A DNA stretch of 64,000 nt, from positions 33,043,850 through 33,107,849 of the forward strand of contig CM066991.1 in NCBI GenBank assembly GCA_033977485.1, written 5' to 3'. Of the stretch, positions 47,201 through 58,183 are shown in pieces. Below the pieces are notes generated by a model. That model saw only the letters and a program-made list of their open reading frames with translations. It had not been told where the DNA came from and searched no databases. Position 1 is the first letter of the stretch, and each line of letters begins with the position of its first letter. The DNA comes from Hydrangea macrophylla (lineage: Eukaryota > Streptophyta > Magnoliopsida > Cornales > Hydrangeaceae). Both the position numbers and the translations under genes were made by a program.

Positions 47201-48540
47201 TGTAAAATCATTGAAGACACTCGAACAATTAATCTGGGAAATGAAGATAATCCTCAAAATGTTTTTATTGGCTCTACACTTAGCAACGAAGAAAGCAAAG
47301 AATTAATCAATCTATTAAAAGAATTCAAAGATGTTTTTGCATGGTCTTATAGTGATATGCCAGGTATCGATCCAGAGATAGTCCAACATTATATCCCCCT
47401 TTTTCCTAATTCAAAACCAATAAAACAAAAATTGAGGTGAAGGTGAAAGAGGAAGTTAAAAAGCAGTTAAAAGCTGGATTCTTGATGGTCACCGAGTATC
47501 CCGAGTGGATTGCCAACATTGTGTCGGTCCCAAAGAAGGATGGTCGTGTTAAGGTGTGCGTTGACTTTCGAGATTTGAACAAAGCAAGCCCTAAAGACGA
47601 TTTCTCATTGCCTCATGTCGACATTCTGGTTGATAACATCGGAGGGCACGAACTCTTGTCTTTCATCAATGGTTTCTCAGGATATAACCAGATTCTCATA
47701 GCACCCAAAGATAGGGAGAAAACCACTTTCATCACACCTTGGGGCACGTACTATTATAGAGTGATGCCGTTCGGACTTAAGAACGCAGGGACAACATACC
47801 AACGGGTCGCCACCACACTGTTGCATGATATGATTCACAAAGAGGTAGAGGTGTACGTGGATGAGATAATTGTAAAGTCTAAGGAGAGAAAAGGACACTT
47901 GGAGGCATTGAAAAAGTTCTTCGAGAGATTGAGGGAATTTAGAATGTGGCTAAACCCTCAGAAATTCACCTTCGGAGTCACTATCGGAAAGTTGTTAGGA
48001 TTCCTTATCACCCAAAGGAGAATAGAGGTGGACCTAACCAAAATAAAAGCCATAGTCGAAATGCAGTCGCCAAAGAATGAAAAAGAGCTGAGGGGATATT
48101 GGGAAGAATACAGATCATCACCCGCTTCATTTCAAAACTCACTTTGACTTATGACCCGTTGTTTAGATTACTCAGAAAAGGAGAGAAGTTAGAATGGGGT
48201 ACCCTTTGCCAACAAGCCTTCGATAAAATCAAAACCTACCTCCAAAACCCACCTGTCCTATCACCCCCCTCGCTCAGAAGGCCTTTGTTATTATACCTTT
48301 CTGTGTTCAAAGATTCGATGGGGTGTATGTTGGCCCAAGAAGGAGAGGAAGGGAATGTAGAAAAGGCCATTTATTATCTGAGCAAACGAATGACTCGATA
48401 CGAGCTGAAATATTCGCCTTTAGAAAAAGCCTATTAGGCTTTGGTCTGGTGTACCCCTTCGTCTTAGGCACTACATGTTAGCCTTTCCCGTAACCCTAAT
48501 ATCCTGAATGGACCTACTCAAGTAACTTTTTGAAAAACCC
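47200..48540 (+). pseudogene. Tat/Ogre RT and first RNase H, inactive
   Basis: RT begins with NLGNEDNPQNVFIGSTLSNE (47232-47291) and ELINLLKEFKDVFAWSYSDM. A small deletion and frame break follow at about 47438. The main block 47437-48147 contains GRVKVCVDFRDLNKASPKDD, SGYNQILIAPKDREKTTF, MPFGLKNAGTTYQR and YVDEIIVKS, where the catalytic YVDD box reads YVDE. A frameshift at about 48100 leads to the connection and first RNase H (LLLYLSVFKDSMGCMLAQEG, IYYLSKRMTRYELKYSPLEK), stopping at 48435. Both the changed active-site residue and the frame breaks indicate a dead copy. Confidence 0.85.
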
Positions 48541-48543
48541 ATT

Positions 48544-49212
48544 TTGACTAATAGGATTTCTCGATGGACCATGATTCTGGCCGAGTTCGATATCAAGTAT
48601 GTCATTGCCAAATCCGTGAAAGGGAGAGGTGTCACTGAGTACTTGGCTGATTTTGCGATAGAATCAGAAGAAAAGGGTGAGTTTTGGTTCCCAGACGAAG
48701 AAGTGATGGGGATAGAGAAGAACTTGTGGAAAATGTATTTCGATAGAGCAGCCAACCAATTAGGCTATGGGGTTGGAATTATCCTTATAGCACCAAATTG
48801 GACTCCTACCCCATTAGCCACCAAGCTCAAGTACAACTTGACCAATAATACGACGGAGTACGAGGCATGCATAATCAGGGTAGATATGGCATTGGCCTTG
48901 AAAGTTGAAAGGATTGATGTTTTTGGAGATTCCAATTTGATTATATCCCAAGTACGTGGTAATTGGAGGGTAAAGCATGAGAAGTTGAGACTTTATCATG
49001 ACTATCTGGAGAGCCTAAAATCACAATTTAAGAAGATATCATTCTACTACATTCCCCGTGAAGAGATTCAGTTGGCCGATTCCTTAGCTACCTTAGCCTC
49101 AATGATACAAATCCCCTCGGAAGTCACCATGATACCACTATCCATAGAAATACGGAACCAACCTTCGTTTGAGATGGTCGCGGCCCTAGAAGATGAAGGA
49201 GAAGTGCCCTAG
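48544..49212 (+). pseudogene. Second (archaeal-type) RNase H of Tat element
   Basis: An open block of 222 codons contains ISRWTMILAEFDIKYVIAKS and then the extra RNase H domain: WKMYFDRAANQLGYGVGIIL, NNTTEYEACIIRVDMAL, VFGDSNLIISQVRGNW and EEIQLADSLATLASM. The D...E...D...D residue pattern is visible. A second RNase H after the first is a hallmark of the Tat clade and supports the family assignment. It ends at a TAG at 49210. Confidence 0.85.
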
Positions 49213-50454
49213 TATGAGGATGTTTGGAATTTCATTAAGAAGGGAGAATACCCCGAGGGAGCTTCAGAGAAGGACAGAAAGGCAATTCGGAGGTTCTCTG
49301 CCTAGTTTGTGGTCTATGCGGATATAGAATAGAAGAAGTCGTACACCGGGTATAATCTGGAGTGTCTATATGGAAAAGAAGCCAAGAGAATGATGAAAGA
49401 AATACATGCAGGAGTTTGTGAACCCCACATGAACGGGCACATACTGGCAAAGAAAATAATCCAGTAAGGGTATTACTGGACGACCTTAGACAAAGAATAC
49501 TGTGAATATGTTCGGAGGTGCCATAAGTGCCAGATCCATGCAAATCTGATGCATACCCCACCATCCCAGCTTTATAGCATGACTACGCCTTGGCCATTTT
49601 CCGTCTGGGGTATTGATGTTATTGGTAAGATAGTTTCGAAGGCCTCCAATGGACACCGTTACATAATTGTGGCCATCGATTTTTTCACTAAGTGGGTAGT
49701 AGCTGCGTCGTATGCAACTTTGAAGGCTATAGATGTGGTGAGCTTCATAGAAAAGAACATAATTTATAGATATGGGGTCCCAAATGAGTTCATTTCCGAT
49801 CACGATAGCCATTTCCAAGGAGAAGTCATCCCGCTCTTAGATAAATACAAGATCACCCGTCACCAATTGTCTCTGTATAGACCACCAACGAATAGGGTGG
49901 TGGAGGCAACAAATAAGAATGTCAAAGAAATCTTGGGAAAAATGAAGGACACGTATAATGATTGGCACAAGAAACTGCCATTTGCGCTATGGGGATACCA
50001 GACTTCTATGAAGACCTCTACAGGGGCTACACCGTATTCATTAGTTTAGGGGATGGAGGCTGTCCTTTCGATTGAGGTAGAAATACCCTCTCTAAGGAAT
50101 TTGGCTGAGTGTGAAATAACTGAGTTAGAGTGGACACGGGGAAGGTATGAGGAGTTGATGTAGCTCAACGAGAAAAGGTTGGCTGCAATAAACCATACTT
50201 GGGGATATCAAAAAAGGATAGCTCGTGCTTTCAACAAAAAGGTCCGCCCAAGGAAGCTTGCTGAGGGTGACCTGGTCCTCAAAGAACTGAAAGTGCCTGT
50301 TTATGACCCCAGAGAAAAATTCAAACCCAACTGGTTCAGGCCATACATCATTAAGACACTCCTGTCAGGAAGGGCTGCCTATCTCATGGACCTGGATGGG
50401 GTTGAGTTTAAACAACCAATTAACCTCGATCGCCTCAAGAAATACTTTACTTGA
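49213..50454 (+). pseudogene. Tat/Ogre integrase
   Basis: The zinc finger EIHAGVCEPHMNGH...CRRCHKCQIH (49400-49540) keeps HHCC residues, but stops lie at 49303, 49330 and 49466. The core reads WGIDVIGK (first Asp, about 49610), ISDHDSHFQG (second Asp, about 49795) and VVEATNKNVKEILGK (Glu, about 49905), all intact across an open block 49549-50049. A stop at 50047 and another at about 50161 precede the C-terminal domain (KLAEGDLVLKE, FKPNWFRPYIIKTLLSGRAA, LDRLKKYFT) ending at 50454. Confidence 0.85.
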
Positions 50455-51104
50455 AACCGCTTATTTCAAAACCTCCTACGTGTATGAACTATGCTTGACC
50501 TGATTCCTACAAGGGGATATGTAGGCAACTTGCTCGGTTCGGTCATTAATAAATCGCCCAAGTGGCACCTCCCATTAAGCCTTAAAATCGAACTACTGCA
50601 GACCTGATATCCATTCGGGGATAAGTAGGCAGGCGCTCGAAAGCCTTCAGTCCATGAAAAACCTAATGAAAAGCCCTGTGCTAAACTAAGGGCAAACTTG
50701 CATTTGCCCGGAACCACTTTGAAGCCCCAAAACCAGGGGCAAACTTCTTTTGCTACCTGAAGAACCCATATATTTACTTTAAACCCATCTCTGGATCTCC
50801 TATCTATCAAAATGAGTACCATGAAGGAACAAATGTGAATTCATGGTGTAGAAGGAGTATAGCTCTAAGTGAGATTCAGAGCAAAGTAAAGAGCCAAAAA
50901 AGGAAATTATAGGGAGAATTTTCATAAAAGATTAATTAGAAGAGTGAGCACATGGAATGAACATGATAGAACATTTTCCAAACATAAAAACATTTTTGGA
51001 AAAGAAAAAGGAAATCACATTCAAAAGTGTAAAAGGGGTAGGCAGGACTTGTCAAAAATTTTGAGAAAATAAAGCCTTGTCCTGCGTTTTATTTTCATGT
51101 ATGT
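50455..51104 (+). other. Post-pol non-coding region of Tat element
   Basis: The phrases GATTCCTACAAGGGGATATG, then TAGGCAACTTGCTCGGTTCG (50509-50540), and GATATCCATTCGGGGATAAG, then TAGGCAGGCG (50605-50635), are the kind of repeated ATAYGTAGGCA motif found behind Tat pol genes. No ORF. Confidence 0.55.
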
Positions 51105-52186
51105 CTATAAAGTCCATCTTTGGATCTGAAAAAGGTACTCAGTAGTAGGCACAACTAAAGCTGAAGCTCTCCGAAGGGGAGCCACCACCCTTCCATGCCA
51201 AGTCTCAGCAAAAGCTTTCACAGTGGAAGGACGCATGACTGAGCTCCTTGTAAAATCTGCAGTAATGTCCTCTGTTATATCTTGGAGAAGTCCGTACTGA
51301 CGAACCACTCGGCCGGGAATGTAGAAAGTAGTAGCGTGTAAACCAGGCAACCAGATACCGGGCCATCTAGGAAGTCGTACTGCAACGGAGCGATAAATCC
51401 ACTACGGGCAGACCCAGCAGATATCACCGGAAGAAAGGCCCTGAAGCCAGCCAAACCAAGTATCAGCAGAATGAAATAAGTGGTGAGTCTCCATACGATC
51501 ATAAGGAAGTGACCCACGAAGGTAAGAAGGGTGTATGAAGAGGTCTAGACGCTCCATGAGCTAAACCTATAAGACAAAAGGTACTCCCGCTGATAACATT
51601 GCCCCAGTAGTATGGGCACAATCCAGGCCAATCAAGGTCTCACCAAGGATCAACATGACTGCACTTTTCATCTCCCGTAAACCACAGGAAATGGTTATAA
51701 GAATGTCAGAAGATGACTGAAAGAGGAAGTAAGAGAACATGGCAATCGATAATGCACTGCGCCGTATGATCTGGTACCCGCTATCATAGGGGTCCTCCAT
51801 GGGGCATAGATGGAGGAAAGGCGTTCAAAATCAATCTGCCCATCGCAAATGAAAGAGCTCGCCGTATTCCGAGATATCCAGAGAAGAGCGGCCAAGTCCT
51901 GAACATACCCGATCTGCACCAAAAGAACTGTCAGCTCGACAAAATGGTCAGTTTGAAGAATGGTGCTAAACTCCTCAAACAAAGGACAGACCTCTTGGTA
52001 ACCAAAACAGAAGACGTGGAGTGAAGGATCCCAACACTGAATAACAGCTTGAAGCAAACCTTCGTTTAGAATCATCCGTCGAAAAGAGAAGAGTTCGTTC
52101 AATCTGAAGCACTCGAAGGTGAGCCTGTCAATGCCAGAGAGAGTATCCATCCACGGGAAGAGGATTTGGGAACTAATGGGGGCCAT
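51105..52186 (-). pseudogene. Antisense ORF of Tat element (DUF7745/plant-mobile-domain-like), degenerate
   Basis: It starts MAPISSQILFPWMDTLSG at 52186. The first block (to 51695) carries LLQAVIQCWDPSLHVFCFGY and EVCPLFEEFSTILQTDHFVE, the CWDP/F.FG/P..EE..IL pattern of these antisense proteins. Later frames give ALSIAMFSYFLFQSSSD with LGETLIGLDCAHTTGAM (51567-51800) and LHATTFYIPGRVVRQYGLLQ (51105-51350), matching the expected later motifs. At least two frameshifts and several stops separate these. Function is unknown; antisense ORFs between pol and the 3' LTR are known in Tat elements. The domain names are from memory of the family pattern. Confidence 0.65.
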
Positions 52187-52235
52187 TTGAGAAGAAAATG
52201 AAGGGGAGAAGAGGGTGTTTTGCGGAGTTTTGAGG

Positions 52236-52400
52236 AAAAGAGCGTATAAATAGAAATAGATCTGCCCGGCTCACAGGGCGGCACTTGAAAAAGCAAAATG
52301 GCACTCGATAAAGTGTCGTGCGACAGTTCGTAAATGCCGCACGGCATTCGCTGACTGCCGAGCGGCACTCTCTGTGTGCCGCGAAGGCCTAACCGAGTGC
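52236..52400 (-). promoter_or_regulatory. Candidate promoter of the antisense ORF
   Basis: Read on the minus strand, a GCCG/CGGC word cluster (52395-52272) is followed by a TATTTATACGC box (52253-52243). A CT-rich leader with CCTCTTCTCCCC then runs to the ATG at 52186. The cluster vocabulary is that of the element's LTR. The TATA-like box reads more canonically on the plus strand, so its direction is uncertain. Confidence 0.45.
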
Positions 52401-52779
52401 TGCGGAGGATTATTTTTGGCCATGATTTGTTTGTAACGTTTTTAGCCCACCTGCAAACAAAAAAAAACTAATACATGATAAATCATGTGCATCATGCATC
52501 ACGTACAACAAGACCAAGTTATGGTCACATTCATTCATTCATTTATGTAAGAGAAAAAAGTAATAAAAGCAAAAGGGTTCACTTGTAACACATACGATGA
52601 GCAGTAGTAAAAGCAGAAAAGATGAAAGCAGTCATAGTAAAATTATGCAGATGCCTATACTATCTTGGTTATCTAGGAGCCATCATAAAAAATAAAAAGT
52701 ATAAATATACAGTCATCTAGGCATATATCAGGAAAATAAAAAAAATGTGTAAAATTCAGCCCCGGCCCCAGCCCCGGCC

Positions 52780-54254
52780 TCAAGTCTGACGAGTGACACA
52801 TCTGAGAGGCTCCTCTTTTGGCTCCGTGCCACTCTCGCCGCCTCCGCCTCCTCCTCCTCCTCCTCCTCCTCCTCCTCCTCCTCTACCTCTACCTCTGCCG
52901 CCACTGCTGCCTCCACCTCTGCCGCCACCCCCATAAGCTCCGCTGGGACCTATACCGAACTGCTGAAGCTGCTGCTGGAGCTCTCTCACTTGCAGAACCA
53001 GAGCCATGTTCTCTTCCTCCTAGGCAAAGGAAGAGATTTAATAATCAAGTTTTTATTTATAAAATTGAGAAAATGTTAAAAACAAATGTAAGTAAAAGGG
53101 GAGTAGGTGTTTTACCAGAGCTCTTGCATAAGCCTCTGCGGAAACCCGCGCCCTGTCGGCCTGAGTAAGAAATCAATAAGAGAGGGGTTAGAACATCAAA
53201 ATAAGAATGCGAAAATTGAAGTCAAGTTTTAGAAATTACCCTCCACTCTCGACCATAGACCCACTCTCTCACACTATGGGCGTAGAGTAAGCCCTCCTCA
53301 GCATAGTCCCGCGGGACATGGTCATTTTGGAGCAGAAAGGTAGGAGCACGTGTGTGATATTGGGGGACCGTAGTCATGACCTGCTCACCATAGGAGACTG
53401 TCCGAAGGCTCCGATTCTAGGGCGGTAGAGCTGGAGCCCGAGCTGCAGGAGGAATGGGCTGCGAAGAAGAAAAGTGAATTCAGTGAGAAAGTATATATGT
53501 GTGGTAAAGAACTAAGAGACAGTTCGAAAAGTTAAAAGAAAACTCACCCGAGTAACTTCCATTAAAGGGAAGTTCTTCATCAGCTTAGCGGTGCGGAAGG
53601 CCTCGTACTCGTCAGGGGACTCTAGAAAGTCCTGAATAGAGAACCCGGTCAAGGCAGCCGTGAGCGCGGAACCCTGGAGGGTCTTTGTAGCTCTCATAGA
53701 AACGGGTGGGGGGCGTGGCATGAAATATGCAAGAGGCATCAGTGACTGCCTAGTCACACTCTCCCCCAGGTACCACTCTCTAGCGTCCGAGGCCTCTAAT
53801 AGTATCTTCTGTGGATCAGTCCCCCTAGACCTCTGTATCCCCTGAGAAGCAGTAAGAAGCACGTCCACCCAGGGCTGCCATCGGAGGTGCGGCTCTCTCA
53901 GATTCGTCAGGAAGTTCCTGAACGAGATAAAGTCATGAGCCCCAGTCTTCTGCCCTATTCGCTCCTTCTGCCATTTTAGTCCCTTGGGTGATGATGAGGG
54001 TGTCCGCTCGTCGCACCTCGGGCGACATCATCTATAGATACTCGTGGGACCAAATCTGCAAGAAAGGAAAAGAAAAAGAACACGAGTCTCATGATTCATG
54101 AATAAAGAAATTGAAAGAAGAATGCAAGGTTTAAATTTAGAAATAAGAGTTAACAAAAGAAGAGATATACCTCCCATACCGTCCAGAAGCCGCCGGTAGA
54201 GCACGGACGATCCCGAGAAATGTCTCCTATATGCTTATACAGGATGGCTGATCT
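52780..54254 (-). pseudogene. 5'-truncated antisense plant-mobile-domain gene with five exons
   Basis: Predicted exons on the minus strand are A 54254-54171, B 54055-53548, C 53458-53240, D 53160-53116 and E 53019-52780, all joined by GT-AG. Exons B to E join in phase 0. Exon A plus B reads ILYKHIGDISRDRP...GGF.TVWEIWSHEYL, the LYxxL.xxSR...GG...WxWE pattern of the plant mobile domain. Exon B continues HDFISFRNFLTNLREPHLRW and DAREWYLGESVTRQSL. Exon E has a Gln-rich coiled-coil-like VRELQQQLQQFG and a glycine tract from a GGA microsatellite. Lesions are a stop and frameshift in exon B and one TAG in exon C. The 5' part is cut at 54254 by a repeat. PMD proteins of the MAIN/MAIL type are host proteins also carried by transposons; the role here is unknown. 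Confidence 0.65.
52840..52885. repeat. CTC/GGA microsatellite
   Basis: A pure (CTC)n run inside the last antisense exon encodes a glycine tract on the minus strand. It also yields a spurious poly-Leu frame on the plus strand. Confidence 0.9.
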
Positions 54255-55386
54255 TGTCAAAATCAAGATATAAAAGTATACTTTACTTTTCAAGGATTTG
54301 TAGTGTGGAAGTAAAGGCCGAACCCACAGAGATTGAATTACTAAGGCATTTTAATTTTAAAACCTAAATCTAATTAATTAAGAAAAACGGATCTTAACTA
54401 TGATTTTAATTAAACTAAGAACGATGAAAGTAAATCTAAATTATGAAAGCAATTAAAAGTTGTTTTAAACGATATTTAAAGTAAACCTAGGATTGCAAAT
54501 CCACCACTAGCTTCATAATAAGGGTATTTATGCATTCAATTAGATTATTACATTGGATGAAAATGGGGAATTGAAGCTACAAGCCCAATTCCTCCGTCAA
54601 GAAGATAACTACGATTCAAGCACCAACATAATTCATCTTTGGTTGGCACGGATTGTCTCACACTAAACTAGGGTTGCGGCACAATCTGTCTTTCCTAGGC
54701 ATGAACTATTCGACTACTTGATATCACAATTCAATTAAGCACCATTACATGTGAATAATCCATACAAGCACAGCAAATATAGATCAATGAGCACATCATA
54801 TTCAAAATAGATCTAAGACAAGAATACACTTTGAAAGTAATGATTTAATTAATAGAAGTACAATTTTATTATAAAAATCATCTAAACATGTAATCATCAT
54901 CCATATATAATAAATCTAAAAGAAAAATATAAATAGCACCCTATTACTTGGCTAGGGTTTCATTGAAACTCTAGATATCAATTTAGTTGACCATAGAATC
55001 GCAGATTGGCATGAGGTTGATGGAGGAGGCCATGGAACTCCTTGGTCTTCTTCTTCTTCTCCTCCTTGCTTTTCCCTCTTCAATGGCTTGTATAATGTTG
55101 TATATTGATGTGTATTATGGTGTGTATAAGGTGTGTAACCCTATAATTGATTTATAATAGGATATATATAGATTTGGAGCAAGTTTGGAGACTTTCCTAA
55201 ACCTATTCACACTAAAACTGCTATATTTTACATTCTGGACGTAATTAGGCAATTTCGTTCGCGTGGGGATCTTTAGTACACTGAAATACGCAACTTTTAT
55301 TTTACACAGGTCGCGCGAGCGGCCCGCTCGCGCGATATGCCTTTTTCTGCTCCTTTTCTTCTACTTTTTTACCCCATTTAACCTGG
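54255..55386 (-). mobile_element. Repeat family X, copy 1 (probable minus-strand LTR)
   Basis: The segment starts TGTCAAAATCAAGATAT on the plus strand and aligns nearly end to end with 62706-63905. Shared phrases include GGATTTGTAGTGTG, TAGGATTGCAAATCCA, CTAGCTTCATAATAAGG and CCCAATTCCTCCGTCAAGAA. On the minus strand a TATA run lies at 55161-55175 and a GCGCGAGCGGCCCGC cluster upstream of it at 55309-55340. It has replaced the 5' half of the antisense PMD gene and is cut at 55387 by another insertion. Confidence 0.6.
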
Positions 55387-57039
55387 TATGGACACGCAGA
55401 ATTCCACCTCTTGTTTGTTTGAAATCGTTTTTAAAGGGAAGGAAAAGATCTGTTGAAAACAGATACAGAATCGCCAATTAGTCTTTAAGGAACCAAGAAA
55501 CCTAATTTGACTCACCCGAACGGATAAAGGGCACCGGCCTTTCATAACCGAAGAACTTGGTTCGGGGTTTTAGTACGAGAGAGGAAAGAGCCTTTGTCGC
55601 GAGTAAAACACCCTCAACTAGCCCCGTCTTTCGACGGGCCTCAATCAGCATCCAAATAATCATCTTATACTATGTATGGTTCGACAATTAATACTATGAT
55701 AGTATATTACATCACACAAGAATTTTGAAATAGAAGATCAAAAGATAAAATATCATTCATAAGATCTAAGCCAAATATCACACAATGCAAAGGTGAAAGA
55801 TCACACAAACAAACCTAGGAAAAATCATCTAATCATATATTAATTAATCAAGTTTTTTCTAATCTAAAGGGGACATGAATTGTTCTTAAAACAAATAATC
55901 AAATAAATCAAAATATGCTTAGCAAGCTAGAATGATGCATATTAATCTTTGAGAAAAGAAGACCTCTCAATCCCCGGGACGGACGAGAAAGGAGGATTAG
56001 ATCAACGGGAAGCATAAGCATATGATCAAGCTCATTCCTAATAATCTCCTTAGATTAGGAGTCACAAAGACCCCAAATCTTGCATGGATGCAATGTATGA
56101 TCCTAAAATGTGCAAAGGTTGTAGTGTGTTTGTGTACGTGGATTTTCTAAAGTGACTTAGAAGTCTAGAAGATGAATGAATGCATGGGGAAAATCACCAT
56201 GGGATATGTACAAATATGGTATGGACCACTTCCTAAGATATGAACTAATTTGAAGTACATATAAACATCAAATCAAAGGATGGAAGTAAAAGTATGCTTG
56301 CTGTGAATAGTGGACAGAACAGTGACTTGATCTTGTGGAAATTGGAAAGTGGGGTTAGGAATGTTTTTAATGCATTATTTTTTTATGGAAATCATCCTTA
56401 TTGTGTCTAGAACACATATCAAAAAGCTAATCCTCAATAACCATTGCAGATTGAGAGAAATCATATAAACAATAGAGGTTATTCAGAAACAGAATCAGTA
56501 CTGTCGACTGAAATGTCAAAAAATCTTAGAAAATGAAAACAACACATCTAGAGGCCCATGTTATACATAGAGTTCCCTAAGACACTGAAGTTCAAGGGAA
56601 AAATGAGTTGGGACCATTCCTTTTGGAAAAAGTTTTCTGTAAAACAAATTGAAAGTCAATAAATTAAAAGTCAACCAAGTTGGACTGATCCTGACTAAAC
56701 GATTATCTGAATTTCTGACCCAAGACAAAGATCCCAACCGTTGACCTTGAGAATCTATAGTGACCCTATAGATTTAAAAGGATTGTATCAGATTCTGACA
56801 GTGATGACTTAGACAGACAATGACAGTGATGTTAACAAATGTGGACTGACTTGTGTATAGACTGACTGAGACAGTGCGTGCAGACTGGCAGGAATGGCAC
56901 ATGCAAATGAGACAGGCATGCAGATGTAAGCCCTAATCTAAAATGGTACCCTTTCTTCTAACAGATAGCAGTTAAACAAGTAAGGTCCTGGTCATATAGA
57001 GTGTGCTAATTTTTTTACTTTCCAACATGATCATCAGGG

Positions 57040-57550
57040 GGATAACAGGGTTTCTAGGATATCTGGACAGAGTTTCTGGGAGAAATAAGTTATATCTGGG
57101 ATATACGGACAGAGTTTCTGAGAGAAACAGGTTATATGGATGGAATTTATGAGAGAAACCGGTTATATCTGGGATATATGGATGGAGTTTCTGAGAGAAA
57201 CAAGTTATATAGATGGAGTTTATGAGAGAAACATGTTATATATGGGATATATAGACAGAGTTTCTGGGAGAAACAGGTTATATCTGGGATATATGGACAA
57301 AGTTTTTGAGAGAAACAGGTTATATCTGGAATATATGGACGGAGTTTCTGAGAGAAACATGTTATATCTGGGATATATGGATGGAGTTTCTGAGAGAAAC
57401 AGGTTATATCTAAGATATATGGATGGAGTTTCTAGAAAAACAAGTATTTTGGGCATTTCTGGGAAATTTGGACAGAGTTTCTGGAGAAACAAGTATTTTA
57501 GGTATTTTTGGGAAATTTGGATAGAGTTTCTAGAGAAACAGGGATATATG
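57040..57550. repeat. Minisatellite, 42-bp unit
   Basis: About ten units of the type GAGTTTCTGAGAGAAACAGG, TTATATCTGG, GATATATGGA, CG occur, mostly 42 bp with some 30-bp versions and a diverged right end. All unit lengths are multiples of three, which keeps long frames open on both strands. Tandem repeats in untranslated parts are common in Tat/Ogre elements. Confidence 0.85.
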
Positions 57551-58162
57551 ACAGGAGCATGTGATGATGGTGATCATACTGTCTAGCAAGTTTTCATAAT
57601 CCTATGACTTTGGACCAACAAACAAAGTTTGCGGTGTATATCTTTGTGAACATGGAGCAAACATCCTTATCATGGTGCCTAGGCAGGTCAACTCAATGTA
57701 ATCACATATGAGTGATTGCCTTGGGAATCATAAGAAAGAGGTTCTGCCTCATGCCACATAAGCGTCTACACCGCACACGTAATCCCGTCAGGGCATACAA
57801 CAGTTATATCACCTTGTCCTATCTGAAGAGATAAATAAACAGTCGTATGAAAGGTTCTACAGGAATCTAAATGCAAAGGCTGGGTTTAGTCAAAGTGGGT
57901 CCATTGACAAGAGTTCCAATATACTGTCAGAGAGACAGTACAGAAGTTGTTGCTCTTTTTGATATACCTTGGAAGGTACAGTATCAACGGTGACTTGTGC
58001 CCTGGCACAGCAAGACCTGAACAGTGTCAGCGCCGCATTTCAGACACAGTCGGAGGGGGAAATGCAGAAGTGCAATGCGGTGAACCAGACACAGTAAAAA
58101 GATGATTTTTAAGGATGCTTCTTATGAGTCAAACCTTTGTATTATTTTGTTTTGAAAATAAA

Positions 58163-58183
58163 TTTTCCCCAGCAGAGTCGCCA
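58163..58183 (-). other. Primer-binding site, tRNA-Arg type (minus-strand element)
   Basis: On the minus strand this reads TGGCGACTCTGCTGGGGAAA, three to four bases from the LTR end CCACA. It is a close relative of the site at 33788. Confidence 0.7.

Noticed and set aside
52818..53168. Plus-strand poly-Leu/Arg frame
   Set aside because: It is a shadow of the GGA microsatellite and the spliced antisense exons, which give the coherent reading on the minus strand.
30850..54254. A complete Tat element with both LTRs
   Set aside because: No second copy of the TGTAGACACCCC LTR is found in the window; the right side is replaced by repeat X and later insertions, so only the left boundary is supported.
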